Shown here piece after piece: positions 17,409 through 25,996 of a stretch of DNA of 64,000 nt. The position numbers and the translations under genes are program-made. The stretch's first letter is position 1, and every line of letters begins with the position of its first letter. The notes under the pieces are model-generated. The model had not been told where the DNA came from and made no database searches. It worked only from the letters and a program-made list of their open reading frames with translations. The stretch is from Aminobacter aminovorans (GTDB taxonomy: Bacteria > Pseudomonadota > Alphaproteobacteria > Rhizobiales > Rhizobiaceae), in contig NZ_UFSM01000001.1 of NCBI RefSeq assembly GCF_900445235.1, positions 1,875,501-1,939,500 of the forward strand, given 5' to 3'.

Positions 17409-18542
17409 ATGGCCACTCAGCGCATCCTCGACTTCCTTGCCACCCGACGCCCGTCCGGCCCTTGCCTGGTCGTCGACCTCGATGTCGTGCGCGACAATTT
17501 CCGCGCCTTCGAGAAGGCGATGCCGGAGTCCAAGGTCTATTACGCGGTGAAGGCAAACCCGGCACCTGAGATCCTGCGCCTGCTCGCCGGCATGGGATCG
17601 TCCTTCGATACCGCTTCGGTTGCCGAAATCGAGATGGCCATGGATGCCGGTGCCCCGGCCGAGCGCATCTCCTTCGGCAACACCATCAAGAAGGAGCGCG
17701 ACATCGCACGCGCCTTCGAGCTCGGCATCCGCCTGTTCGCCGTCGACAGCGTCGAAGAAGTCGAAAAGGTCGCACGCGCCGCTCCCGGCTCCCGCGTGTT
17801 CTGCCGCGTGCTGACCGATGGCGAAGGCGCCGAATGGCCGCTGTCGCGCAAGTTCGGCTGCGTGCCTGCCATGGCCGTCGACGTGCTGCGCGTTGCCAAG
17901 TCGCTTGGCCTCGACGCCTATGGCGTGTCGTTCCATGTCGGCTCGCAGCAGACTGACCTGACCGCCTGGGATCGTGCGCTGGCCGACGCCAAGAAGGTGT
18001 TCGCCAAGCTTGCCGAAGAAGGCATCATGCTCGGCATGGTCAACATGGGCGGCGGCTTCCCGACGCGTTACCTGCGTGACGTGCCGGCGGCCCAGGCCTA
18101 TGGCCAGGCGATCTTCGAGGCGCTGTCCAAGCACTTCGGCAACAGCATCCCGGAGACCATCATCGAGCCTGGTCGCGGCATGGTCGGCAATGCCGGCGTC
18201 ATCAAGTCGGAAGTCGTGCTGATCTCCAAGAAGGCCGACAACGACAATGTGCGCTGGGTGTTCCTCGACATCGGCAAGTTCGGCGGTCTCGCCGAGACGA
18301 TGGACGAGGCGATCCGCTATCCGATCGTGACCGCGCGTGACGCAGACGAGAAGTCGCCTTGCGTGCTCGCCGGCCCGACCTGTGACTCGGCCGACGTGAT
18401 GTACGAAAAGACGCCGTACCCGCTGCCCCTGTCGCTGACCATCGGCGACGAGGTGCTGATCGAGGGCACCGGCGCCTACACGACGACCTACTCTTCGGTC
18501 GCCTTCAACGGCTTCGAGCCTCTCCGATCCTACGTGATCTGA
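17409..18542 (+). CDS. odc: Ornithine/lysine decarboxylase, fold-type III PLP enzyme
   Basis: 377 aa, the standard length for rhizobial type III ornithine/lysine decarboxylases. PLP-binding Lys48 is in VYYAVKANP; HVGSQ, GGGFP, EPGRGMVGNAG and the Cys-loop GPTCDSADVMYE are all present. It makes putrescine (and cadaverine when acting on lysine), the first step of polyamine synthesis. The start at 17409 has GGAGAG upstream; an ATG at 17397 is in frame. A structured leader precedes it and a palindromic repeat follows its stop. Confidence 0.92.
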   Translation: MATQRILDFLATRRPSGPCLVVDLDVVRDNFRAFEKAMPESKVYYAVKANPAPEILRLLAGMGSSFDTASVAEIEMAMDAGAPAERISFGNTIKKERDIARAFELGIRLFAVDSVEEVEKVARAAPGSRVFCRVLTDGEGAEWPLSRKFGCVPAMAVDVLRVAKSLGLDAYGVSFHVGSQQTDLTAWDRALADAKKVFAKLAEEGIMLGMVNMGGGFPTRYLRDVPAAQAYGQAIFEALSKHFGNSIPETIIEPGRGMVGNAGVIKSEVVLISKKADNDNVRWVFLDIGKFGGLAETMDEAIRYPIVTARDADEKSPCVLAGPTCDSADVMYEKTPYPLPLSLTIGDEVLIEGTGAYTTTYSSVAFNGFEPLRSYVI

Positions 18543-18556
18543 CGGCGCTCGTTTTG

Positions 18557-18604
18557 GCGCATTTTCGAACGGCGAACCGGTATCCACTTCGCCTGAAAAT
18601 GCGC
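18557..18604. repeat. Intergenic palindromic element (rhizobial RIME/mosaic-type)
   Basis: Perfect 10-bp arms GCGCATTTTC and GAAAATGCGC flank a core containing ACCGGTATCCACTT, the sort of core found in the dispersed intergenic palindromes of rhizobia. It starts 14 bp after the odc stop and may also end that transcript. Only one copy is recognisable in this window. Confidence 0.55.
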
Positions 18605-18696
18605 TGAGAGCCGATCAGATCACCCCGGAGCGGGCGCATCGGCGCCCGCACGGGTTCGCTTGTGGAACAGTTCTCCGCTCGTGAAGGATCGCGGAC

Positions 18697-19326
18697 ATGC
18701 ATACCGAAAAAGAAGCCATCGAGACCTCAGCCGACATCGTGATCGTGGCTGAAAACCTTGCCGACGTCGCTGCGCGCGAAGCGCTGCTCGACCGTGCCAT
18801 GGGCCCGAAGCGGCGCAAGAAGTCGTCGGAGAAGCTGCGGCGTGGCCGCCGCCCGTCTGAGGGCCTGGCGCTGATCGCGCGCAATGCCGAGGGGTTGGCC
18901 ATCGGCACCGTGCGACTGTGGGACGTGCGCCTGGGCGAGGGCGGCCCGGCAGCGCTGCTGCTCGGCCCGCTCGCTGTCGATCCGGCGGCCAAGGGTGCCG
19001 GCATCGGCTCAGCGCTGATGCGCCAGGCGATCGCCGAGGCCGCGCGCCTTGGCCACCGTGCCATCCTGCTCGTCGGCGACGCGCCCTATTATGCGCGCTT
19101 CGGCTTCACTGCCGGGAAAACCGGGCAGCTTTCGATGCCCGGACCCTATGAGCGCGACCGCTTCCTGGCGCTGGAACTCGTGCCCGGTGCGCTGGAAGGC
19201 GCCAGGGGCGTGCTCAAGGCCTCCGGTCGCAAGCTCGGCGCCTCGGCTCGCAAGTCGGAGGGCGGTGCGCGAGGCGAAAGCGTCGGGGCGTCGTTGGCGC
19301 GTCCAACGGGACGTGTGGCGCTCTAG
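18697..19326 (+). CDS. GNAT-family N-acetyltransferase (YhbS-like)
   Basis: 209 aa. The acetyl-CoA-binding core LLGPLAVDPAAKGAGIGSALM and GHRAILLVGDAPYYARFGF are clear YhbS-type GNAT motifs; the last ~40 residues are a low-complexity basic tail. It follows the decarboxylase gene in the same direction with a 154-bp gap that holds a palindrome and a GCGGGCGC/GCGCCCGC hairpin (18630-18649). Its position suggests polyamine acetylation, but this is inference. Confidence 0.85.
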   Translation: MHTEKEAIETSADIVIVAENLADVAAREALLDRAMGPKRRKKSSEKLRRGRRPSEGLALIARNAEGLAIGTVRLWDVRLGEGGPAALLLGPLAVDPAAKGAGIGSALMRQAIAEAARLGHRAILLVGDAPYYARFGFTAGKTGQLSMPGPYERDRFLALELVPGALEGARGVLKASGRKLGASARKSEGGARGESVGASLARPTGRVAL

Positions 19327-19355
19327 CCGAAGCCTCCGCCTGGCCGACGATCAGC

Positions 19356-19588
19356 TCAAGTCACCTCCAAGCCGACATCCGGCTTGGAGGTGCCGGAAAG
19401 CAGGTCGGAGACGGTGTCCTCTCCTTGACGCAAGTGTTTGAAGGCTGCGGCGACAGCGGCAGGCTTGAAGGCCTCTGCTGCCCGGTGGCGTAATCGTCGT
19501 CCAACCCGACTGCCGAGCCAATGTAGCCGCAACCCGACAGCGGCATTGCGCAAGCCATTGACATTACCAGTCCTGCAAGGCGTTTCAC
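19356..19588 (-). pseudogene. Small lipoprotein gene, probably frameshifted
   Basis: From a GTG at 19588 (GGAG six bases upstream) the frame encodes a lipoprotein signal VKRLAGLVMSMACAMPLSGC with an LSGC lipobox, then GYIGSAVGLDDDYATG. After that the frame turns Pro/Ser-rich and stops at 19361, whereas another frame over the same bases reads more protein-like (AFKPAAVAAAFKHLRQGE..., stop at 19356). This pattern suggests a frameshift near 19485. An intact 75-residue product is the alternative. Convergent with the GNAT gene. Confidence 0.4.
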
Positions 19589-19651
19589 CTTCGACTCCAC
19601 GTCGGCTACGGAATTGCTGCGAAAGGCGCTGCGCCCCCCCGTCGCCATCCG

Positions 19652-19998
19652 TCACTGCTCGGTGGTGTAGTAGCGGTCGCCGCCATGACGCGGCGGCCGC
19701 CTGTCGCCGCAACCCGGATGTCGTCGCCTGCCATACTCCGGGTGCAGAATATTGGTTCCGACACCGATGGGCCTGGTGCGCGGGGCAGGCGCGGCGGTAT
19801 TGGTGGCGCCGGTGGACGCGGGACATAGCGCGGGTAATCTCCGCCATGAAGTGGCGGGTAGTGTGTTTAGCTGTCGCCGTGCCGCGGCGGATAGCGCGTG
19901 TCGTCCCAGCTTGGCGGGCCTTAGCGATAGTCCACGCAGCCTGCGAGCGTTACCGCGCACGGGGTCGCGGCCAAGGCAATCAGTCGAAGTCGCTTCAC
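19652..19998 (-). pseudogene. Degraded small lipoprotein gene
   Basis: From GTG 19998 (GGAG upstream) the frame starts VKRLRLIALAATPCAVTLAGC, a lipoprotein signal with an LAGC lipobox, then VDYR followed by an in-frame TAA at 19921-19923 and another TAA 20 codons later. Reading on gives Pro/Arg/Gly-rich sequence like the intact neighbour at 20128-20445, and the likely C-terminus (PPRHGGDRYYTTEQ) is in a different frame. Two stops plus a frameshift mark it as a decayed paralogue. Confidence 0.55.
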
Positions 19999-20099
19999 CT
20001 GACACTCCGGATGGATTTTGATCGGGGCGGTGTGGGCTTCAATTGTTGTGGGGACATTACCGCACCGGGCTGGCTGGATCGCTGTCCCTCACGAAGCGA

Positions 20100-20123
20100 A
20101 AAGGCCGGGCGAGCCCGGCCTTT
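20100..20123 (-). terminator. Terminator downstream of the intact small lipoprotein gene
   Basis: An 11-bp perfect inverted repeat (20100-20110 with 20113-20123) beginning with AAA and ending with TTT, five bases after the stop of the minus-strand gene; the minus strand continues TTTTCG. Confidence 0.7.
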
Positions 20124-20127
20124 GGGG

Positions 20128-20445
20128 TCAGTCATCGGCGAAGCGTCGTGGTCTTGGCTGGTCGATGCAGTCGGGCGACGGCGTCGTCGCCGGTCCGCCT
20201 CGGCAGTCGAGCGGTTCCCCGCGAGGACGCGGTGGCGGGCCATGCCGGGGGTATTCGCGCGGGCCATCCCAGTTGCGCGGCCCGCGTGGCCCGTCCCAGT
20301 TGCGGGGGCCACCTCGTGGGCCGTCCCAACTGCGAGGACCATGCCTGGGGCCGTCCCAGTCGCGGCCATAGCGGTCGTCGACGCAGCCTGCGAGGGCCAC
20401 AACGCACAGGGTCGCAGCCAATGCGGCCAGTCGATTTCGGGTCAT
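20128..20445 (-). CDS. Small repeat-containing lipoprotein
   Basis: 105 aa. Lipoprotein signal MTRNRLAALAATLCVVALAGC gives an LAGC lipobox with Cys21. The mature part carries repeats of WDGPR (RDWDGPRHGPR, SWDGPRGGPR, NWDGPRGPR, NWDGPREYPR), visible in the DNA as tandem repeats between ~20255 and 20355. GGAGC precedes the ATG at 20445. No family is recognised; an outer-membrane-anchored extended protein is likely. The two upstream lipoprotein remnants share its signal-peptide style. Confidence 0.65.
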   Translation of the reverse strand: MTRNRLAALAATLCVVALAGCVDDRYGRDWDGPRHGPRSWDGPRGGPRNWDGPRGPRNWDGPREYPRHGPPPRPRGEPLDCRGGPATTPSPDCIDQPRPRRFADD

Positions 20446-20542
20446 ATGAAGCTCCACATCGCAAATCGTCCCTGCGAGCGATGTGGACCCACTTCATTGC
20501 GGTTGCATTGCGTGAGTGGCGGCTGCGTGTGAGCTGTGCATA

Positions 20543-20568
20543 GAAAAGCCCGGCGTCACCGCCGGGCT
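20543..20568 (-). terminator. Terminator of the SCP2-domain gene
   Basis: A 9-bp stem AGCCCGGCG/CGCCGGGCT (20547-20555 with 20560-20568), followed on the minus strand by TTTT. It starts 26 bp after the stop codon. Confidence 0.75.
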
Positions 20569-20594
20569 GCCTCATTCCGATAGGCTGGAAGTGC

Positions 20595-20876
20595 CTAGAG
20601 CAGCTGGCTCAGGCTCATGGCCACCGACATGTCACCCTCGACCTTGATCTTGCCGGTCATGAACGCCATCGTCGGGTTGAGATCGCCAGCGATCAGCGAC
20701 TCGAGGTCGTCGAGTGACAGCTTGATGGTGCAGTCGGCCGGTCCGTCGGTCGTCGAAAGGGTGGTGCCGTCGATCACGATGACGCCGTCGCTGCCGGTGT
20801 CGAACTTGATCGAGCGCCCAAAGCCGGCGCTCTCCACCTTCGACTTGATCTTGTCTGCGACTGCCTGAATGCTCAT
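20595..20876 (-). CDS. SCP2 sterol-binding-domain protein
   Basis: 93 aa, a single SCP2 domain: IVIDGTTLSTTDGPADCTIKLSLDDLESLIAGDLNP followed by the TGKIKVEGDMSVAMSL motif that lines the hydrophobic pocket. Such small stand-alone SCP2 proteins bind lipids or acyl-CoA in the cytosol. A LiuR-like palindrome ~105 bp upstream suggests control with branched-chain amino acid or fatty-acid catabolism genes. Confidence 0.9.
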   Translation of the reverse strand: MSIQAVADKIKSKVESAGFGRSIKFDTGSDGVIVIDGTTLSTTDGPADCTIKLSLDDLESLIAGDLNPTMAFMTGKIKVEGDMSVAMSLSQLL

Positions 20877-20982
20877 GGCTCTCTCCTGGTCTTTTCCTGA
20901 AAGGCGCTTTGCGCCCGGCCTCCCCGGACCAATCCGGACGAGCCGGCCATGTCACAGGACTGCATTGCCTATAGCTGGCATC

Positions 20983-20997
20983 TTACGTTTACGTCAA
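20983..20997. promoter_or_regulatory. LiuR-like (MerR-family) operator upstream of the SCP2 gene
   Basis: TTACGTTTACGTCAA matches the published style of the LiuR operator in proteobacterial leucine/isovalerate genes (TTTACGTTTACGTAAA-like). On the coding strand it reads TTGACGTAAACGTAA. It sits 107-121 bp before the start of the SCP2 gene. The regulator is not in the window. Confidence 0.4.
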
Positions 20998-21065
20998 CGT
21001 AGAACTAGCTGAGGGTACTCGCATGAATCGTCCCTGCAGGCAGCCAAGCTGGCTGCCTGCAGGGT

Positions 21066-21614
21066 TCAATGCGCCTTGGCCGGAGCTGCTTCCGCCGGCT
21101 TCGCCGCCTCGGCGGCTGCTGTGGCAGCGGCCGATTCACGCTGGCGAACGGCGTTGTCGCGAACGTCGTCGGGGGTCAGGAAATCGATCTGCTCGACCAT
21201 CACCTCGTGGATCAGCTTCGAGCCGACACGGGTATTGATGGCGTCGCGGATGCCATTGCGAAAGCCGTCGAGATCAAGCTTCTCATATGCGGTGAAGTCG
21301 ATCTGCGGATTGCCGTAGAGATAGGAGTAGACCTGGTCGACGAGCAGGGACGCCATTGGCACCGACAGCTTGGAGACTTCCTTGGGCTCGACCGTGTAGA
21401 CGAGCCGGGTCAGGAAATAGCCATGCACGCGTTCGCCCTTGAGCAGCGGCACCGAGATGACGTCGGTCTTGACGTAGTCGAGACCGCCGAGCAACGGTTT
21501 CTGCTCTTCGGTTGCCGGCAGGTTGGCGGCGGCCTGGAACGAATAGAAGACCGCGCCGAGGGTCACGGCGACAATCCACAGCGCCGCCGCGATGAACTTG
21601 ATCACCGCGCCCAC
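21066..21614 (-). CDS. FliL-like single-pass membrane protein of the flagellar cluster
   Basis: 182 aa. One N-terminal membrane helix (KFIAAALWIVAVTLGAVFYSF), a periplasmic region with LLKGERVHGYFLTRLVYTV, then GFRNGIRDAINTRVGSKLIHEVMVEQIDFL, which resembles the end of FliL/stomatin-like proteins, and a disordered Ala-rich tail. It is the last gene of the fliR-side run and overlaps the previous gene by 13 bases. A stator- or basal-body-associated role is inferred from context. The cluster has a separate true fliL. Confidence 0.6.
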   Translation of the reverse strand: MGAVIKFIAAALWIVAVTLGAVFYSFQAAANLPATEEQKPLLGGLDYVKTDVISVPLLKGERVHGYFLTRLVYTVEPKEVSKLSVPMASLLVDQVYSYLYGNPQIDFTAYEKLDLDGFRNGIRDAINTRVGSKLIHEVMVEQIDFLTPDDVRDNAVRQRESAAATAAAEAAKPAEAAPAKAH

Positions 21615-22012
21615 CCGAATTCGTTGGCCGAATAGGTGCCGTCCGCTTCGGAGCGCTGGATGGCGTCGCGGAGCAGGGAGGCGACTTCACTGACCGCGCT
21701 GAGATGAGCGAGGATCGCACGCTCATTGGCGACGAGCTTATCGCGCAGGCGTTCGACACCGACCTTGAGCTCGCTCGGGTAGTCGCCCTCGACCAGGCCC
21801 TTGGTGGCACGGGTCAGTTCGTAGAGATAGCGGCTCTTGCGGGCGTTCGATGCCTTGATGTCGAAATGGATGTCGGTGCGGATCGCAGCGGTCTCTTCTT
21901 CGACTGCATCCTCGATCCGGCTAATGATGGCCGCGACGTTGCCGGGACGGGCAACGTCGATGAAATCGGCCGTCGCCGGCAGGTTCGTCCTGAATTCGGA
22001 GAGATCCGACAT
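21602..22012 (-). CDS. FlgN-like flagellar export chaperone
   Basis: 136 aa, all-helical, no signal peptide. The pattern of a long acidic N-terminal helix, NARKSRYLYELTRATKG in the middle, LRDKLVANERAILAHLSAVSEV and a C-terminal DGTYS segment resembles FlgN chaperones, which hold FlgK/FlgL before export. It sits between the FlgJ-like and FliL-like genes. The name rests on layout, not on a clear signature. Confidence 0.5.
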   Translation of the reverse strand: MSDLSEFRTNLPATADFIDVARPGNVAAIISRIEDAVEEETAAIRTDIHFDIKASNARKSRYLYELTRATKGLVEGDYPSELKVGVERLRDKLVANERAILAHLSAVSEVASLLRDAIQRSEADGTYSANEFGWAR

Positions 22013-22022
22013 ATCCTATCCT

Positions 22023-22577
22023 CTACGATTTTGTGTCAGTGACGGAGGCGGCATCATCGCTTCCAAGCGAGCGTACCATCTTCCGCTGCAATTCCTGGAT
22101 GAGCGCGGTCGCCTGGCTCATTTGTTCATCGAGCGCGGACTTTTCGGGTCCGCCGGAGACGCCACTTACCGGCACCACTTGCTCGTCCTTGATGTAGTGG
22201 TCGCGCATCACCGTCTTGGCGATGCCGATGCCACCGGCTTCGGCGGTCTGCTTGGCGAGATGCTCGGCCATCATCGACTTCCACATGTCGCCGGCCATGC
22301 CCTTGCCGTACACGCTCTCGGTGTTCTTCGGCATCATGTTGCCGATGAAGGTCTGCAGCACCATCGCCTCGAACTTCTTCATCGAGGCGTCGGCCGATGT
22401 TCTGTCCGGCTGGCGTCCGACACCGCCGGTCACGTCGGCCTCGGTGAGCGAGAAGGTTCCGGCCGGGGCAACATTGGCTGTCCGGTTGGCGAGCGCCGCG
22501 CGCGCAGCCTGGATGCCTGCCGGCTCGACCGCCTTGGCTACGTCCAGAATGATGTCGCTAGGTGGGGAGATGGCCAA
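22023..22577 (-). CDS. Rod-binding protein (FlgJ N-terminal domain / CheL-like)
   Basis: 184 aa. The core KKFEAMVLQTFIGNMMPKNTESVYGKGMAGDMWKSMMAEHLAKQ is the Rod-binding domain of FlgJ. The C-terminal muramidase domain of enterobacterial FlgJ is missing, as usual in alphaproteobacteria; the separate transglycosylase at 34232 probably supplies the murein-cutting activity. It should cap and help build the rod in the periplasm. Confidence 0.82.
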   Translation of the reverse strand: MAISPPSDIILDVAKAVEPAGIQAARAALANRTANVAPAGTFSLTEADVTGGVGRQPDRTSADASMKKFEAMVLQTFIGNMMPKNTESVYGKGMAGDMWKSMMAEHLAKQTAEAGGIGIAKTVMRDHYIKDEQVVPVSGVSGGPEKSALDEQMSQATALIQELQRKMVRSLGSDDAASVTDTKS

Positions 22578-22640
22578 AGCTGGCTCGCCTTTCCGGGTTT
22601 ACGTTACTGCTGATTGTGGAGGGTCAAGCTTGCGGCAACC

Positions 22641-23030
22641 TTACTTGTCTTCAGCCGACTTTCTTTCAATGATTTCGAGACGTTCGCGATCGGCGCTGTC
22701 ACGCTCGTCCTGGCGGCGGACGTCGCGGTAGGCGCGCTCGACCATGTTGGTGCGGGCGGTGGCCGTGGCGATCTTGCCGACCTCGACATTGGCGAGACCG
22801 AGATTGAGCTGCTTCTTGTCGATCGCCTCCTTGATGCGGCGATGGTAGAGCTCGGGGAACAGTTGCGAGATGCCACCGGCGTTGTCGAAGCTGTCCGCCA
22901 GCGAATGCGCCTCGGCTTCGGCGGCGATGGCCTTGGCGACAAAGCCAGCGTGGCGGGTCTCGTGCAGCGCCTTCAGCTGTTCCTGCACGACCACCAGCTT
23001 CTTCAGACGGTCCCTACGCGACATTGCCAT
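22641..23030 (-). CDS. FliJ-like coiled-coil flagellar protein
   Basis: 129 aa, almost wholly helical and charged, beginning SRRDRLKKLVVVQEQLKALHE and ending in RRQDERDSADRERLEIIERK, a FliJ-like antiparallel coiled-coil layout. FliJ couples the export ATPase to FlhA. It lies three bases after the stop of fliR on the same strand. Sequence similarity to classic FliJ is weak, so the assignment is based on size, predicted structure and position. Confidence 0.5.
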   Translation of the reverse strand: MAMSRRDRLKKLVVVQEQLKALHETRHAGFVAKAIAAEAEAHSLADSFDNAGGISQLFPELYHRRIKEAIDKKQLNLGLANVEVGKIATATARTNMVERAYRDVRRQDERDSADRERLEIIERKSAEDK

Positions 23031-23033
23031 TCC

Positions 23034-23786
23034 CTATCTCCCCACAGTGATGTCTACGAAGCCGTCGGCAAACAGGCTGAGCATGGTGGCGATGCCGAAA
23101 TACATCAGCACCAGGCCACCGGCGACGACGAAAGGCAGCGAGATGAAGTAGACCGGGATTTGCGGCGTCAGCTTGTTGACGAAGCCGATCGTCAGGTTGA
23201 TCAGGATGGCATAGGCGACGAACGGGCTGCCGAGCCTCAGCACGACCATGAAGCTCTCCGAAAGGGTGTCGGTAACGTCAACGAGGGCCGCCTGCGGATT
23301 GAAGAACATGTTGACCGGCGCGACCTCATAGGAGGCGACGAGCGCGCGGATGATCTCGTGGTGGAAATTGAAGGTAAACAGCAGCAGCAGTGCTGCGATC
23401 GAGATGATCGAGGCCAGCGCCGCCTGCGGCTCGTTTTCCTCGATGGCGTGACCGCCAACGCCGCCAAAACCGATCAGCATGGCGATTGCCGAGCCCATGA
23501 ACATCAGCGCCAGAATGTAGAGCCTGGCCATCAGGCCGATCAGGCCGCCGATCAGCAGCTCGGACGCGATCATCGGCATCAGCACGCCAGGACGGGGGTC
23601 GACGAAGGGAAATATCTGGTCCCAGAGGTGGACCAGCAGCCCGCCGGTGGCGGCTACCGCGACGAACAGCCGGACATGCATAGGCACGCGCACGCTCGAT
23701 ATTCCAGGCATCAGCATGAAGCAGCCGCCGATGCGACAGAAGGCGAGGAATGCCGCAAGGACCATGCCTTGCGCGGCGGCATTCAT
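23034..23786 (-). CDS. fliR: Flagellar biosynthetic protein FliR
   Basis: 250 aa, six or seven hydrophobic segments, starting [23 protein letters not shown], the FliR N-terminal pattern. FliR joins FliP and FliQ in the helical core of the export gate in the inner membrane. The start overlaps the flhA stop by four bases (translational coupling). Confidence 0.93.
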   Translation of the reverse strand: MNAAAQGMVLAAFLAFCRIGGCFMLMPGISSVRVPMHVRLFVAVAATGGLLVHLWDQIFPFVDPRPGVLMPMIASELLIGGLIGLMARLYILALMFMGSAIAMLIGFGGVGGHAIEENEPQAALASIISIAALLLLFTFNFHHEIIRALVASYEVAPVNMFFNPQAALVDVTDTLSESFMVVLRLGSPFVAYAILINLTIGFVNKLTPQIPVYFISLPFVVAGGLVLMYFGIATMLSLFADGFVDITVGR

Positions 23787-25873
23787 GAGACCGTACCGAG
23801 CACGCGCAGTTCGACGCCCTTTGCGATCTCGACATGGCTGAGCACCGGCAGGGTCGGGAACAGCCTTTCGATAATCATGCGAACATAAGGACGTGCGTCT
23901 GGAGCCGTGACGATGACGAAGCGCTCGCCGGTTTCGAGATGGGTGCGGATCGTCTTCGAGGCGTCCTGGCCGAATTCCTCGAGCTGGCGCGGGTCGATGT
24001 CGAACTCGCGCACTTCGCCCTTGGCGTCGCGCTTGAGGCTCTGGTGGAAAGCAAGGTCCCAGCGGTTGCCGAGACGCAGCACCTTGAGCACGCCGGCTTC
24101 GCTGAGATCGCCGCAGATCTGTTGGGCCATGCGGATGCGGACATGCTCGACGATCTGCTCGGTGCGGCGCACATGCGGCGAGATCTCGGCGATGGCCTCG
24201 ATGATGAGGTGGAGGTTGCGGATCGAGACACGCTCGGCGAGCAACAATTTCAGCACTGCCTGCAGGCCCGGATAGGTGATGTGCGAGGTGCAGATCTCGT
24301 CGGCGAGCTTGCGGTATTCGGGATCCTGGCGCTCGAGCAGAGCCTTCATGTCCTTGTAGGACAGAAGCTGCGGCAGATTGTTGCGGATCACCTCGGAGAG
24401 ATGGGTGAGCAGCACCGACATGTTGTCGGCGAAAGTGAACTGCTCGCGCTTCAGGTCCTCGGCGAAGGAATCGAGCACCGAGAATGCGCGCATGCCGAAG
24501 GCCGGCTCGCGCACTTCCTCGCCCGGAATGTCGGGCAGATCGCGCGAGCCGAGCAGCACCATGATCTCGCCGACGCGCATCTGGTACTCGGCGACGACCG
24601 TGCCGTGGACCTTGATCTGGTAGCTCTTGGGCGGGATCGAGAAGTCGTCGGTCATGCGGACTTCCGGCACGACGAAGCCGTATTGGGTGGCGAACTTCTT
24701 GCGCATCTTCGACATGCGGAAGGCGAGTTCCTGATGCGTGGCGAGCAGGCGCGTCGAGAGTTGCTTGCCGATCAGCAGCTCGATCTCGGCGGTGGCGAGC
24801 GATGCCTTGACCGAGTTCTTTTCCTCTTCGACCTTGTCGGCCTCGACCTGCTCCCTTTCAGCGTCGACCTCGGCCATGCGGCGCTTGTGCTGCATCGGGA
24901 TGAAGTAGCCGAGTGCTGCCATGGCAACCGCAAGCGAGAGGAACGGCAACATCGGCAGTCCGGGCACGAGCGAGAGCAGAAGCAGCAGGCCGGCGGCGAC
25001 GTAGAGCGCGCGTGGATAGGCGCCGAGCTGGCCGAACACCGCCTGGTCGGCAGAGCCGCGGGTGCCGCCCTTGGAGACCAGCAGGCCGGCGGCGAGCGAA
25101 ACGATGAGTGCCGGGATCTGGGTGACGAGGCCGTCGCCGACCGACAGCTTGATGAACACGTCGGCGGCTTCGCCCATGCCCATGTCGTGTCGGAAGTAGC
25201 CGATGGCGATGCCGCCGACGATGTTGATGGCGGTGATCATCAGACCGGCGATGGCGTCGCCGCGGACGAATTTCGAGGCACCGTCCATGGAGCCGAAGAA
25301 CGAGCTTTCCTCTTCCAGTTCGCGCCGACGCAATTGCGCTGTCTTGTCGTCGATCATGCCGGCTGAGAGGTCGGCGTCGATCGACATCTGCTTGCCCGGG
25401 ATGGCGTCGAGAGTGAAGCGGGCGCCGACTTCAGCGATACGCGTCGCACCCTTGGTGATGACGATGAAGTTCACCACGATCAGGATCAGGAACACGATCA
25501 GGCCGATGACGAAATCGCCGGACATGACGAGGTTCGAGAAGCCGGAGATGACGTAGCCGGCGGCATGCGTGCCTTCGTTGCCATGCGACAGGATCATGCG
25601 CGTGGTGGCGATGTTGAGCGACAGGCGCAGCATCGTGGCGATCAGCAGGATCGTCGGGAACGACGAGAAGTCGAGCGGCCGCTGGATCCACAGCGCGACC
25701 ATCAGGATCAGCACCGAAATGGCGATCGAGAAGGCAAGCCCGACGTCGATCAGGAAAGCCGGGATCGGCAGGAACAGTACGGCAAGAATGATGACGATGC
25801 CGACGGCGAAGAAGACGTCGCGCCCGTTCTTGGGTGCAGCGCCTGCGCCTGAAATGGTTTCGCTGATCGCCAT
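23783..25873 (-). CDS. flhA: Flagellar biosynthesis protein FlhA
   Basis: 696 aa, the standard FlhA length. Eight N-terminal membrane helices; the FHIPEP region has [21 protein letters not shown]; the long cytosolic domain that docks chaperone-substrate complexes follows ([18 protein letters not shown]). The ATG at 25873 has GGAAG upstream. It is followed by fliR with a four-base overlap and has its own promoter region (CTTGCGCGAAGGT box at 25938) because an MFS gene separates it from fliQ. Confidence 0.96.
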   Translation of the reverse strand: MAISETISGAGAAPKNGRDVFFAVGIVIILAVLFLPIPAFLIDVGLAFSIAISVLILMVALWIQRPLDFSSFPTILLIATMLRLSLNIATTRMILSHGNEGTHAAGYVISGFSNLVMSGDFVIGLIVFLILIVVNFIVITKGATRIAEVGARFTLDAIPGKQMSIDADLSAGMIDDKTAQLRRRELEEESSFFGSMDGASKFVRGDAIAGLMITAINIVGGIAIGYFRHDMGMGEAADVFIKLSVGDGLVTQIPALIVSLAAGLLVSKGGTRGSADQAVFGQLGAYPRALYVAAGLLLLLSLVPGLPMLPFLSLAVAMAALGYFIPMQHKRRMAEVDAEREQVEADKVEEEKNSVKASLATAEIELLIGKQLSTRLLATHQELAFRMSKMRKKFATQYGFVVPEVRMTDDFSIPPKSYQIKVHGTVVAEYQMRVGEIMVLLGSRDLPDIPGEEVREPAFGMRAFSVLDSFAEDLKREQFTFADNMSVLLTHLSEVIRNNLPQLLSYKDMKALLERQDPEYRKLADEICTSHITYPGLQAVLKLLLAERVSIRNLHLIIEAIAEISPHVRRTEQIVEHVRIRMAQQICGDLSEAGVLKVLRLGNRWDLAFHQSLKRDAKGEVREFDIDPRQLEEFGQDASKTIRTHLETGERFVIVTAPDARPYVRMIIERLFPTLPVLSHVEIAKGVELRVLGTVS

Positions 25874-25937
25874 TGATGCTTCCGATCGAATCCCGCCGCG
25901 CGCCAATGCCACGGCTGCCTGACCCTATTGCCTCAAG

Positions 25938-25950
25938 CTTGCGCGAAGGT
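25938..25950 (-). promoter_or_regulatory. Flagellar upstream box (candidate Rem/FtcR site) of flhA
   Basis: On the coding strand it reads ACCTTCGCGCAAG, matching the box found at flgE, fliF, flgB, the DUF1217 gene and a flagellin. It is 65-77 bp before the flhA start. Confidence 0.45.
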
Positions 25951-25996
25951 GGGAGGGAAGCATGCATCTTCCTCGCCCCGTTTGCGGGGGAACCCG

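Noticed and set aside
17061..18587. 508-codon minus-strand frame over odc and its leader
   Set aside because: Antisense to a clear PLP decarboxylase; composition typical of a shadow frame.
23834..25366. 510-codon plus-strand frame opposite flhA
   Set aside because: Arg/His/Glu/Asp-rich antisense frame inside a highly conserved gene; no known domain pattern.
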